64,000 nt of DNA from Nemertoderma westbladi (GCA_032718475.1 JAUCBJ010001006.1:1-64000); one strand, 5' to 3'. Positions 43,279 through 53,867 are shown, numbered from the stretch's first letter. The notes: generated by a model from the letters alone, not told the origin. A program made the numbers and translations.

Positions 43279-43316
43279 ATGCTATCTTCTCACCAGGAAG
43301 ATAGCATGGGGGGGAG
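43279..43316 (+). promoter_or_regulatory. BEL-3 hairpin and polypurine tract
   Basis: ATGCTATCTTC-TCACCAG-GAAGATAGCAT (43279-43307) is followed directly by GGGGGGGAG (43308-43316) and then the 3' LTR at 43317. The tract is the expected plus-strand primer site. Confidence 0.8.
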
Positions 43317-43824
43317 TGTTAGCGAATCAATTCCGCTAACACCCCACAAAGTTGGGCCAGCGAGGCCTCTAAGCAATATTGGGAGCACGAGGTTGATTAC
43401 CAATACCAACCTCGTGTCACCCCAACAAAGTGGGAAGGAGAAACACACACACAATAAGGGTCAAGGGTTACACCCCTGAAAGAGAGGAGAGTAACAGCAG
43501 CGGGGGGGAAACACCACTGCAGGGCAGAGGGTGTGAAGTAGGTTACTATCCAATGGGGGGAAGGCATCGGCTGAGTAGTATTATGCGGCCAACCGTGCAA
43601 TATATACTACCAGCTCTGTATTATTTATTCACTCTTAGTTAGTCAGTTAGTTAGGGTGTTACGGGAACTCTTAACACCGTCCCCGTCCACTGCTATCAGC
43701 CTATCTCATTCAGTGCATTACCGGTACTTATTCACCTGTGCTTATTTCCATCTTATCTATATATCTATACATACACGGATCAACATCAGAACTCTTTCAG
43801 CCTTTTCACATACACGGCGGGGAC
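43317..43824 (+). repeat. 3' LTR of BEL-3, end truncated
   Basis: Matches 33284-33803 with about ten substitutions and a 7-base rather than 16-base G run. It stops at GGCGGGGAC, short of the terminal GGATCCCGTCACA, and continues into BEL-2 protease sequence. Confidence 0.88.
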
Positions 43825-43846
43825 TGTGTTCCACTTTGGAAAGAAG
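43825..43846 (-). pseudogene. 22-bp remnant of BEL-2 protease with target duplication
   Basis: The only BEL-2 sequence left between BEL-3 and BEL-4. Its last five bases, AGAAG (43842-43846), repeat at 61177-61181. Read on the minus strand it continues the protease frame from 61177. Confidence 0.75.
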
Positions 43847-44403
43847 TGTGACGGGATCCAGGAAGGATCCCGGTTTATCCGGTTGTTTAGTTCACGCGTC
43901 CCCGCCGTGCGTATGAAAGGTAAAAAGGGTTCGTGTCATTCGTCGTATATAATAATCGGTTGTACGGATATATAGATATAGGGTATATAGATATAGGTAT
44001 GAATAATGTTGTCGTATACGGAAGGCGGGATACGGTAATTAAAGTCCCGGTCCTTCCCTAGCTAAACTAACTAACCTAACTAGCACCAATATGATACTGA
44101 GATAACTGAACTGAAATGATTACTGCCAACTGGCTATATTGCACGGGTGGCCTAATTACTCTACCTAATCGATGCCTTTCCCCCCCTCTGATTGGTTGAT
44201 ACCCTTGTTGGCGCCCTTTGGAGTGTTCCCGTTCACTCCACCTGTTCTCTCTGGGTTAGGGGTTTGGCCCCTGACCCTCATTGTGTTTCTCCTTCCCATT
44301 TTGTTGGGGTGACACGAGTTGGTGATTACCCAATCTCGCGGCCCCCAATATTGCTTATCGGCTTAACTTTTATGGGGTGTTAGCGGGATTGGATAAGCTA
44401 ACA
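43847..44403 (-). repeat. 3' LTR of BEL-4
   Basis: 557 bp. The plus strand reads TGTGACGGG...AAGCTAACA, so in element sense it is TGTTAG...CACA. It matches 60614-61176 with few substitutions. The C run here is 7, against 14 in the other copy. Confidence 0.92.
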
Positions 44404-44441
44404 CTCCCCCCCATGCTATCTTCCCGGTGAGAAGATAGCAT
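44404..44441 (-). promoter_or_regulatory. BEL-4 polypurine tract and hairpin
   Basis: In element sense, the stem ATGCTATCTTC/GAAGATAGCAT (44441-44413, loop TCACCGG) and then the purine tract ending at the LTR (44412-44404). The stem sequence is the same as in BEL-3. Confidence 0.82.
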
Positions 44442-45354
44442 CCACCTTAAGTGCTCTACAAACCCGCTGGATCCCGATCTAGTATCGGGTGTGGGGTGGA
44501 ATTCTTTTTTTTTCTCGGAGCCGGCTTTCCAGGCCGCTCCCTATGGGTATGATAACGCTACCCTGTATGCCTGGCGTCCCATGTCGGGCCGATCGCGCTC
44601 ACCTCTCACGCGACGTTTGTTTCCCCAACACTTTCGCCCTATCTCTTCTCCACCCTCACTCTAACTCTCGTATACCCTTGGACCTCCTCGTCCCTCACTC
44701 AGCCTCTTATTCTCCGCCCCCACACTAGAATTGCGTCCGCACTCTCTCCGCACTTCGCTCCATTACTCCGTCCCTCAACCCCACATCGACTACCTCATCC
44801 CTTCTGACGAATCTCCCCCCCTTTTTGTGCCGTTGCACTCAAGAAGTGTGAAATCGTCTGGTGTCTCGTCCATAGTGCCATAGTCAGTTATCCCCCCAGT
44901 CCCAGTAGCTAATTGAGAAAGGTTGCATGACTATAGTACTTACTCCGAACGTATATTTTTATTGCTAAACTACTGATTACTACGTACGTACATATAATTG
45001 CACTTATTTTAATTATTTGCATCAGCTTAGTTCGTACTTAATAGTTCGTATGTCCCACGCGGCGCCTTCCAGGCGTACCACGTCCAGGTTTCAGTTTCTC
45101 TCCCCCGGCCCTGGGAACCTATCTGTTCCTCTGGAGATAGTTCCCCCTGGCGTCTTCTTCCCTGGGTCATTTCTTGGTTACCACCGCTCCTCTGGGATCC
45201 GCTTTCTGCTTTCGGACTTTTGCCGCCACCTCCCTGCTGATTCCGGTTGTTGGCTCCTTGGGCGCTGGTGTTATTAGTTCCCGATATCGCTTTGCCGGTG
45301 GCCCCTCCGAGTGGCCCTGTTGTCTCCCCCTGGTGGCGTCCTATAGGATCATCT
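44442..45354 (-). other. BEL-4 3' UTR
   Basis: Non-coding. The first 260 bp are related to BEL-3 42990-43278. The remainder, nearest ORF3, may include the last codons of ORF3 in another frame (a readable stretch with EYTKIFGQMDATEPREFRHF ends at 45341). Confidence 0.6.
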
Positions 45355-47672
45355 TCATTGGTCGCGGCACGTGCTCCGCCAAGAAATGCCTAAACTCCCT
45401 CGGTTCTGTGGCGTCCATCTGTCCAAATATCTTTGTGTATTCATCACTCCGGCATACGACGCCGCCGTTGCTACCTCTTGATAGGTAAACGGTAGCCTCC
45501 GCTTTACGATTTCCATGTGAGCCTCCTGATTGATAAGGAAGAAACCCCACTTGAACTCCTGGGCCTTCATGCGCTGGCGCGTCATGGCCCCGACGTCGGC
45601 CCATTCTTCGAAGATCCTAAACTTCTCTTCGTCGTCCATCCAGTCGCACTGGCGTCTGTAGTGTCCCCGAAAGTTGTACTTCGGACATCGGTTATGCAAC
45701 CGTGGACACGCCCCCATCCTGTGGCTTGACTCTCGGCAGTAGAGACAAAAGGTTCCCTTTTGGAACCGGTACAAGCAGCTCCTTTCCTGGTGGGTCTGTC
45801 TCCCACAGTAGTCGCAACCGAGTACCAATGTCTCCCGCCCCACGTCGTCTTTCGTCCCAAGCGATCTCCTCGGTCTGTGGAGTCGCTGGTAGGCGAACTT
45901 CTCCACGTTGGTGTCCCTGTCTACGTCGATCTCTCCGCCCCTCTTGGGCATCGTTTCCCCGAATACTATCCGTGGTGCCGTCCCCGGTTGCTCGCCCAAC
46001 CTGATAGTGCTCCCCGCGAAATCCATCGCCGGCTACTCGTGCACCCAGGTCCGCTTGCCGGATCTGTTCCCGAAGGCCCTCGCCCCACTGGCCGTCACCA
46101 CCCTTCCGCCAACCCAGTCCGTGTCCGAGTGGCCTATCCTCTCGATGGGCGGCATCTCTCCAAACTCGTCGTCGTCCTCCTCCTCCTCTGGCAGTGGCTC
46201 CAACCCCGGTATCCCGATGGATCCACTATGTCTCTTCCCGCCTTGGCTCTCGCCCATAGCTCTCCATCCCTCTAGCTCCCTTAACTTCCTTGGCGGTTGG
46301 TCGCCTTCGGCGCCCGCTGGTATGGCATCTCTTGCAACCCCGACGTCGACTGTTTCGGTGATCCCACCGTCCATCCCAGTTCTCGCCCTAGAGACTCCCC
46401 CGAACTCCCTGACGAAGTCCAATGAAGTTCGTCTAAGCCTGCCTGTTCCTCGAAGCCGTAACTCTGCGTCCTGGCCTCCTCTTCCCTCTCCTCTGCTTCT
46501 ATCCTCTCCCGTCTAGCGACTTCTTCCAGTCGCTTTGCTTCTCGTCTATCCGTCTCTAGCTGCTCCCAGCTCTGATACGGCGTATCCGTCTCCCCGTCTA
46601 CCAGATGTCGGCTGTTGTAGTACACCGACTTGCCCTTCAGCCCCGGGTGGTCTACCAGACCGTCGAAGGCCACTTTAAAGGCTCTCCTGTAGCTTAGGGG
46701 TGATCCTGATAACAGAAATGCCGCTGGTTCCCCCTCGATAACCACGGTCATAAATAAGTTAAGCAAACTTATCATCATCCTATCTTCCTGCAGGATATAT
46801 CGCTTCTGATATACCTTTATTGCTCCTCTGCGGAATTGATATACCTCTTGCTTTCCCGGTCTCGCTCCCCACTTTAGCGAGTTCGCTAGTTCTGCTCCGT
46901 ATTCTTCCCTGAACTTCCCCCAGTCCATCGGTTTGTGGCACACGAGCCCCAATAGTTGGCCCATCGCCACCGCCCCGCATTGGCCTGTGTTTTCGACTAC
47001 CCCCAACCCATCCGGTGCCGTCATAGCCATAAAGACCTTCTGCATATCCAGGAGGTTGGTGGCGTCCGGACCGATGATTCTCTCTGCATCCTCGCGAATC
47101 GGCGATCCTACTTTTGTCGTCGACTTCTCTCTTACCAAGACTTGTACCGCTTTCGGCAATCGGTTTAATTTCGGCCCGTCCTTCTTCCCATACGTTCCTA
47201 GATCGAATAAGAAGATGTCCCCATTTGGCGCGGCCAAATGTAGGAGTATGGTCCTGGCCGACCCCGCCGATCCTCGTCTCGAACCTGCCTCGTCTTCCAC
47301 GGTTCCCTCGTCGTCTAGGATCATATATCCTCCCCTGTTGACGGGCTCTATGAATCTCTTCCAGTCCTTCCTTGGTGATTCCCTCGGGTACTTCGGAATC
47401 CCGAACTTCGCCTCGTCCCCTTTCACCACGTAGTGGAAGTGTTGGAAGATCGCGTTGTCCAGCGACGGCGTCCCGTAGGTCCCAACCAGCCGCTGTTCGT
47501 GCATCTCCCGGAAGTGATCCTGCAGCGCTCGTGCCACGTGACCCCTTTCCAACCTCTTGTAGTATCCTTTCGTATTCTCTTCCGGATGCCTCTCGGTGAA
47601 ATCCACCAGTATCTCTTTTCCTCCTGACTCCGCCTTTCTCTTTCTGATCAATTTGCTCGCCATTCCGAACAC
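45355..47672 (-). pseudogene. BEL-4 ORF3: DEDD exonuclease-like domain plus CCHC knuckles
   Basis: The first frame (47672-46281, 463 codons) has a region resembling WRN/EXD1-type 3'-5' exonucleases: MILDDEGT (residues 118-124; D120 and E122 fit motif I), the strand pair TILLHLAAPNGDIFLFDLG (141-159), and KVGSPIREDAERI...NLLDM (187-210; D195 fits motif II). KWGARPGKQEVYQFRRGAIKVY (267-288) sits where motif III is expected, but Arg replaces its Asp. A Glu/Arg-rich coiled coil follows. After a frameshift near 46430 and a stop at 46033-46035, the last part has CDYCGRQTHQERSC, CLYCRESSHRMGAC and CPKYNFRGHYRRQC (one Cys lost). Cys in GQCGAVA (231-237) is an alternative hint of a peptidase. It is the third ORF of a BEL element and not env-like. 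Confidence 0.6.
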
Positions 47673-48179
47673 TCACTCGCTCACCTGTAAGGTGGTGCCT
47701 TACCAAGGCACAATACAGATGAGTGATGTATCTAAGATGTTCTGTACGGTCCGATAATGGCCTATTCTTTAGTTAATTGCGCCCTTTTAGCCTAAATTAT
47801 TACTAATTAATTCTGAAGCTAGTAAATACACCTTAATTTCGATTTCTGTCAGTTACTTTTATTATGTTCCAGAATAACTTTCCTAATGTTGCCATTATTT
47901 GTAACTTTCAGCCCTATTCTATTTATTTTTATCTATCTATCTATCTATTTTTGGTTTAATTTTAATTCTACTGTCCTACTACTTACTATTGCCTATGGAT
48001 TATTCTATTCTCTAATCCACATTCTGGCCTACTCTGTGGGCCTGTGCAGTACAGCAGTATGCGTCGCGTGGCCACACGATTTACCCAGCTGTACTCATTT
48101 TATATGCCCCCCTCTTGCTACTAACTGCTAACTAATATCTATATCTTATATACCCTTTTACCTCTTACTCTCTCTCTCT
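47673..48179 (-). other. Non-coding stretch between ORF3 and the 36-bp repeats
   Basis: AT-rich with a TATC run near 47935. In element sense it is the region between pol and ORF3, where a splice acceptor or promoter for ORF3 would be expected. I cannot identify one with confidence. Confidence 0.5.
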
Positions 48180-48465
48180 AACTAGCGGTACTACGTACCC
48201 TCTAACTCTAACTCTTCTCTAACTAACGGTACTACGTACCCTCTAACTCTCTAACTAACGGTACTACGTACCCTCTAGCTCTCTAACTAACTAGCGGTAC
48301 TACGTACCCTCTAACTCTCTAACTAACTAGCGGTACTACGTACCCTCTAACTCTCTAACTAACTAGCGGTACTACGTACCCTCTAACTCTCTAACTAACG
48401 GTACTACGTACCCTCTAACTCTCTAACTAACTAGCGGTACTACGTACCCTCTAACTCTCTTCTGC
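48180..48465 (-). repeat. 36-bp tandem array (GGTACTACGTACC units)
   Basis: Seven or eight units of 32-36 bp, GGTACTACGTACCCTCTAAC plus CTCTCTAACTAACTAG-like sequence, with starts at 48260, 48296, 48332, 48368, 48400 and 48436. Each unit contains GGTAC-TAC-GTACC, a small perfect dyad. It takes the place of the GTAGAG repeats in BEL-3. Confidence 0.92.
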
Positions 48466-48534
48466 CTACTAACTGCGTACCTACTATGTACCATTATTTT
48501 TATTTTTATTTTTTATTTTTTATTTGTGTGGGAA

Positions 48535-48579
48535 GGGCGTCTCGCCCTCAATCCCACCCCCTCAGTCCAAAGCTTGGAC
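48535..48579 (-). promoter_or_regulatory. Post-pol hairpin pair, BEL-4
   Basis: GTCCAA-AGC-TTGGAC (48565-48579) and GGGCG-TCT-CGCCC (48535-48547), 24 bp after the pol stop. The stems match BEL-3 37827-37873, while the first loop differs in sequence and length. Confidence 0.68.
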
Positions 48580-48602
48580 GACTAAACACTTCTCTAACTC
48601 CA

Positions 48603-50144
48603 CTAAGGTGCCCCTTCTAGCAGACAGCATTTCCCTACAGCTCTCCTGTAGGTTTTTCTGTCCTTCGCACCTATCTTACCACCTATCCGCACTTCTACTG
48701 ATCGGACTCTTCCGTCCTCGTCGGAGTAAGTGCCTACAACTCTCGCCAACCGCCATTGGTTGTTGATGATAGTATCATCCGTAACGATTACGAGATCTCC
48801 CTCTCTTAACTCCCTATTCGGCTTCCTCCACTTGCTTCTTTTATGGAGCGTGGGCAGATATTCTTCGACCCACCTCCTCCAATACTCGGCACTTATTGCT
48901 TTAGCGACTTTCCAACTCTGGCGGGAGTGTATGTCGTCTGGATCTACACCCCGCATATTGATGGTTGCTGGCCTTTCCATTAGAAAATGGCTAGGCGTCA
49001 GCACGTCTAGTGATTCAGGGTCATCATTCTCCGGATATAGCGGTCTGCTATTAATGATCCCCTCGCACTTTGCAAGCACTGTCCGTAAGACGTCCTCAGT
49101 GACCATGTGGGTGTTCATGAGCTTTGTCATTAGACGCTTTGAACTGCCCACCAGTCTCTCGACGCATCCTAGTGTATGTGGTGCATACGGCGTCCTTCTC
49201 TCCCACTTTACTTGTCGTCGTCTCATGGCCGCCCTGACTTCCTCCCCTTCCAAGATGTCCAAGGCCTCTGCCATCTTATTCTCTGCGCCCACAAAGTTGG
49301 TGCCGTTGTCGCTGTATATCACTGCGATCGTCCCACCTTTGCGGTCTCTAAACCTTTCTAAGGCATTAATGAATGCTGATGCGGTTGCATCTTGGGCGAG
49401 TTCTATCCCTACCGCCCGCGTGTTGTTACATACGAAGATGATACCGTAGCGTTTCTCCGTGTGCCGCATCACCTTGATCTTTATCGGCCCGAACATGTCC
49501 ACACCGCAATGTGTAAATGGCGGGTCGTGCTGTCTTACTCTACTTGCTGGTAGTGGCGCCATCTCTTGTATGGCTCGCTCCTTCTTCGCTCGTCGGCAGG
49601 TTTGGCACTGCCCCACTACCGTTTTTACTTTCTTCCTCAACTGTTTGACCCAAAATGTCCTCCTTATCTCTGTGAGAGTTCTGTTGGTGCCCCCGTGCAA
49701 TATCGACTTGTGGGAGTCCCAGATTATCTGGTTAACTATTGGCGATCCTGTTGGAATGATGATGGGTTTCGGTGGTACAATTATGCTGTTGTTGTATCCC
49801 ACCCTAGAATTCATTACTAGAATCCCGTCGTCATTAAGTTGTGGCAACAGCGTGATCAGCTCGCTGTCCCATCGGAGGTGCTGTTGGTTACCGACGCGTT
49901 CCACCTCGTCACCATAGTTCTTCCGTTGTTCATAGCGGATGACTGCCTTGGCTGCTCCTTCCAGATCTATGGATGTCCTGATCTTCTTGTTTTTGCCGAC
50001 TCCCGCGAGGAAATTCCCGAAGGCTCTCCAGTACGCCACTAAGTTCTTGGTCTTATACCAACTAGAACTGTAGCTGAGGAGTTTATCCGTCGGGTTATCG
50101 CATAGTTCTTGCTTTGGTTGAACCTCCCTAATCTCCCTCACCAT
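48603..50144 (-). pseudogene. BEL-4 pol: integrase and C-terminal region
   Basis: 513 codons, in the same frame as the upstream segment but after a TAA (50178-50180). Zinc-binding HHCC: HKSILHGGTNRTL and CQTCRRAKK. Catalytic core: HCGVDMFGPI (Asp), IYSDNGTNF (Asp) and LGCVERLVGSSK (Glu), all present. The DUF5641-like tail has EYWRRWVEEYLPTLHKRS and LREGDLVIVTDD and ends at a stop at 48603-48605. Integrase joins the cDNA to target DNA, and the 5-bp duplication around this element fits its activity. Confidence 0.85.
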
Positions 50145-50177
50145 CTGGGAGTATATCTCTTCTCCCTCTGAATCTCC

Positions 50178-51077
50178 TTATTCTCCCTCTGACACCACTT
50201 CCGAGCCCGGGTCCACCTTTCTCATCGGCAGCCAGGCCTCCTTATCGCTCAGAAATTGTGGCCCATGTTGCCACAATACTTCCTTCTTCAAGAAAGTGTG
50301 GCGTACCACGCCCCTCGACAACAAATCCGCTGGGTTCTCGTCTGTTGGGCAGTAGTGACACCTTTCCAGTTCTGTGGTTGCCCTTATTTCGTCCACTCTA
50401 TTTGCGACGAATATCGGGTATCTCGTCCTTTCGTTATGTAGCCAACCAAGCACTACCATGGAGTCCGTCCAGTAGTGTGTCTCCACTATGTTGGGAATAG
50501 TATCCACTAGGTAGGCTGTGGCTCTAACTCCTAGTCTCGCAGCTGTCAACTCCAACTTGGGAACTGATGCTGAATCTGGCGGCGTCGACTTTGCTTTGCT
50601 AAAGGCTAGTCTGGGCTTTTGAGCCCCCTCTCGTTGTACTAAATAGAGTGCCGCTCCGTACGCCTCCAACAACGCATCGGAGAACATGTGTAGGTCCAGA
50701 TTCGTCATGTTCCCATCCAGAAAATACACTCGTGGCATGTTGTATATACCCATCTTCTCCAAGTCTTCTGTCCACTTACTCCACTGTTTCTTAATTTCCT
50801 CTGGTACCTCTACGTCCCACTCATCCTTCAATTTGTATACTCTCTTGAGTATCTGTTTCCCCGTGACTAATAATGGGGATGCTAGGCCTAGGGGATCGTA
50901 TATTCTTGCTATATACAATACATAGCCCCTCTTCGTGTGGATGTCTGCGCCCTCCTGGCTCAGCTGATACTTCAGTTCGTCCGTCTCTCTGTTCCACACG
51001 ATTCCCAATGCCTTCTGTTGGGATTCTGTTCTCTTGTTCGCCATGTCCTGCCCTTTGGCTGTTGTGGGATTATCCAT
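50178..51077 (-). pseudogene. BEL-4 pol: RT connection and RNase H
   Basis: 299 codons lying in frame between two TAA stops (51084-51086 and 50178-50180). It begins in the RT thumb/connection (QQKALGIVWNRETDEL, YDPLGLASPLLVTGKQ) and carries RNase H: DLHMFSDALLEAYGAALYL, PKLELTAARLGV, HYWTDSMVVLGWL, ANRVDEI and NPADLLSRG. The catalytic acids are visible. Confidence 0.82.
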
Positions 51078-51083
51078 GGTCGA

Positions 51084-53867
51084 TTATGGTCTCTTGTCCT
51101 CTATCGCCTTGATAAATTCTTCCGAACTGGATTGGAATTTGGTCAGGTTAAAGCCGGATCCTTTTAGGATGTCGCAAACCTCGCGCCCTGTGTCCAGTAT
51201 CTCCTTAACCGTATTTCCAGACTCCATTCCGTCATCTACGTAGAAGCCGCGTCGAATCATATCGATGGCCCTAGTGCTGTATCTATCTTCCTTCCCTTTC
51301 ACTGTATCTCTCACTGCCATAGTCGTCGTAAATGAAGACGACTTGGCTCCCATATTTTGTACTACCATCTTATATGCCAGTATTATCGACGGTTCTTCCT
51401 CGCCGTTATACCATAAGAAGCATTGACTGTCGCTATCTTCCTCCGTTACACGGACTTGGTTGAACATGCCTTCTATGTCACACGTAAAGGCGTGCTTCCC
51501 ATTCCTAAATCTAAGTAGGACCTCTATGCCCGAGTTGTATATGTTTGGGCCTTCTAACAGATAGTCGTTTAAGCATTTCCCGTTGGTCTTTGCCGATGCG
51601 TCAACTACCATCCGCAGTTTACCTTTCTTTGGGTCTAAAGCCACGTGGAGTGGCAGGTAATATGTCCTGTCCATGTTCCGTTCGTCGACCGCTAACTCCA
51701 CGGCCCATCCTTTCTCGACGTACTTCTTAATCGTTTTGTGGATGTACTCATTCTTCTCGGGGCTCCGTTTTAGTGTTTTTTTCAGCTTGCGGAGTCTTGT
51801 GAGTACCATCCCTCTGTTATCGGGCAGCGGTATCTTCGGTAGTTTCCATACCATTCCTATAGTATACCACCCCTCATCGCATGTCATCAATTCCTCCACG
51901 CTTTGTAAAGCCTGCTTGTCTTCTACCGAGGTTCCGACCCCGGTCTCTTTCAGTCCCTCGAAATATTGTCTGAGCAATCTTTTAAGCTGCTCCTCTGCTC
52001 CCTCATCACCCATTTCCTGCATTGTTCCCGCGAACATGCATCCTGATGTCTCCGACATCCTAAATGGTATCTTGGTCTTAATTGGGCCACTCAGCGTCCA
52101 TCCGAATGGCGTTAATATCGCCACCCGGTCACACTGCTTGTCTTCGCCGCAGACCGTTTGCATTCTTTCATGGGCCGTTGGGCAATCCATTCCTACTATG
52201 ATGGATACCTTCCTAACGTCCACGTCTGGGATTGAGAAGTCAATGTCGTCCAGGAATTTATATTGCTCGACCTCGATGTTGGTTGGCCGCCTGGCATTGA
52301 TATTAATTGACTCTATCACTTGGATGGGGTCGATGGTTGCCCCATAGTCGCATTCCGGTGCCACTGCTGCAATTGCGCACCGGCCTGTTCTCATCTCCAG
52401 GATCTCATCTTTGCTAGAGATGGTTGTTACCGCCATTCTGCTTGGCCTCGTTCTCAATCCTATCTCTTCGGCCACCCATTCCTTCACTAATGTGAAGGCA
52501 GCTCCACTATCAACCAGCATTAGTGTTGTTACTGATCGATTGCCTTCCCCGATCACTCGCACGGGTACTACTCCAAGTAACACCGTTCCTCTCTTCTTCG
52601 CCCCTACTGTGCTCGTTGCCATCGTTTGGCCTCTCCTTTGACCGAACTTTACCGGCTTCTCCTTGCATTCCCTAGCTCTATGTCCACTCATCACACATCG
52701 CGAACAGATTTTATTGCTCAACGCATAATCTATCTGATCTTGCCTAGGTAGCGCCTGCCAGTACCTGCAGTTCATGGTCTGATGAAGTGCATTTGCGTGT
52801 AGCTGGCATCTGCTCTTTGGGTCGTAGCCCTCCTTATGCAGCGCATTGCGTATCGCAGCTGCGTTTGTATCAAAGTCCCTACTGTTTTTATTGTTTGGAT
52901 TCGGCCTACTGGACGTACTGGGGTTATATTTATTTGTGTTGTTATTGTTCCCCTGTCCGTTCCATGCTGTGGTCTTAGTTTCGGCTATCTGTGGACTTGT
53001 AGTCCCCTGCGTTGTTGCATATGGCAATGATTGCCTGAGTCTCGGTAATGCGTTTGATGTATTATGCTCTGGTTTCGGTCTATGGTAATCCGTCTTCGGT
53101 TCCTTTCCCAGGCTATCTTCGCTATAGACTGGGTCAGTTATTAGTTCAGCCTCGTAGTTTAAGAAGCTTGACATTTCTTCTAAACCCGGTTCCGCACCCT
53201 TCTTGTCTCGAGTGGAGAAAGCGATCTTCCTCCACTTGTTGCGCAGCCAGTTCGGTAGTGCCTGCGCTATCGTGGTGATGTTACTGGACGCGTTGAGCTC
53301 GTATGGCGCGTCTAGCATCTTCAGCACGATTAGCGCCTTTTCGACTTTGTTAGCGAACGTCTTGATGCTAACGGGATTATCCTGTAGGCCACCCGATGTT
53401 ATGCCTCTCAGTGTCTGCCTGATGATCTTGGCCGGGTGCCCGTATTCCCTATCCAGTGCCCGCCATGCTGTCGTGAAGCCGCCCTCTATTCCTTGATATT
53501 GCCTCACGATATTGTATGCTGGGCCTCCCGTGTATACTTGCAGATACTTTAGGCACTCCGCCTGCGTCAAGTTTTTTGTTAGTATTTCGTTACTATACAT
53601 GCGCCGAAACTGTAGATATTCTTCCGGCCTACTCCCATCGAACTTGAATGGTTCCACGGGTGGTAACTCGATCCTCGTTTTCAACGCATCGATCAACGTG
53701 GCCATCCCCATCGCCTGTGCTTCCAATGGGTTCGATGGATGTTGTATAGTTTCTCCTGTCTGGTGCGGTCCGTCTGTCCCATTTCCACCTCTCCTTTGAC
53801 TTGGATATGTCATCGGGGGTAGCGGCCCCCTCCATATTTCTGTGTCGCACGACCTATTTTCATCCAA
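51084..53867 (-). pseudogene. BEL-4 gag-pol: capsid, nucleocapsid, protease, RT palm
   Basis: 927 open codons. A DUF1759-like capsid (EYLQFRRMYSNEILTKNL, TAWRALDREYGHP), two zinc motifs (CQLHANALHQTMNC and CSRCVMSGHRAREC), the protease active site MLVDSGAAFTLV (about residue 450), VSIIVGMDCP and TPFGWTLSGPI, then RT: YYLPLHVALDPKKGKLRMVV, HAFTCDIEGMFNQV (block A Asp) and GFYVDDGMESGN (block C, about residue 875). A TAA ends it; the next two segments continue the same frame. The start is uncertain because gag also lies upstream across a 22-base C run (53935-53956). Only two stops interrupt about 1750 codons, so it decayed recently or uses readthrough. Confidence 0.85.

Larger units (their letters stand above)
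33284..43824 (+). mobile_element. BEL-3: internally deleted BEL element, relative of BEL-4, inside BEL-2
   Basis: Two direct LTR copies bound it. Between them are ORF1, repeats, a shortened gag frame, a 3' UTR with LINE-4 inserted, a hairpin with polypurine tract, and the 3' LTR. The protein and UTR sequences match BEL-4, but capsid, protease (beyond its first residues), RT, RNase H and integrase are absent, so it is non-autonomous. Its 3' LTR lacks the last 50-odd bases and abuts BEL-2 protease at 43825, which indicates a deletion across the junction. The LTRs differ at roughly ten visible sites plus a G-run length, so it is older than BEL-4. Confidence 0.85.

Noticed and set aside
46281-47672. 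Papain-like or OTU peptidase from the GQCGAVA motif in BEL-4 ORF3
   Set aside because: Only the Cys motif fits; no convincing His/Asp partner spacing, whereas the exonuclease strands and acidic motifs fit better. Kept as an alternative in the feature note.
46780-47706. 308-codon minus-strand frame overlapping BEL-4 ORF3
   Set aside because: Different frame from the exonuclease-like ORF, rich in Gly and Arg with no domain; a shadow.
27886-48465. CRISPR array, considered for the regular repeats (27.9 kb, 48.2 kb)
   Set aside because: Units are contiguous tandem repeats without spacers, in eukaryotic retroelements.
48730-49449. Plus-strand frames of over 200 codons opposite BEL-4 pol (also 51673-52347)
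   Set aside because: Antisense to a well-supported integrase and gag-pol; Ser/Leu-rich shadows.
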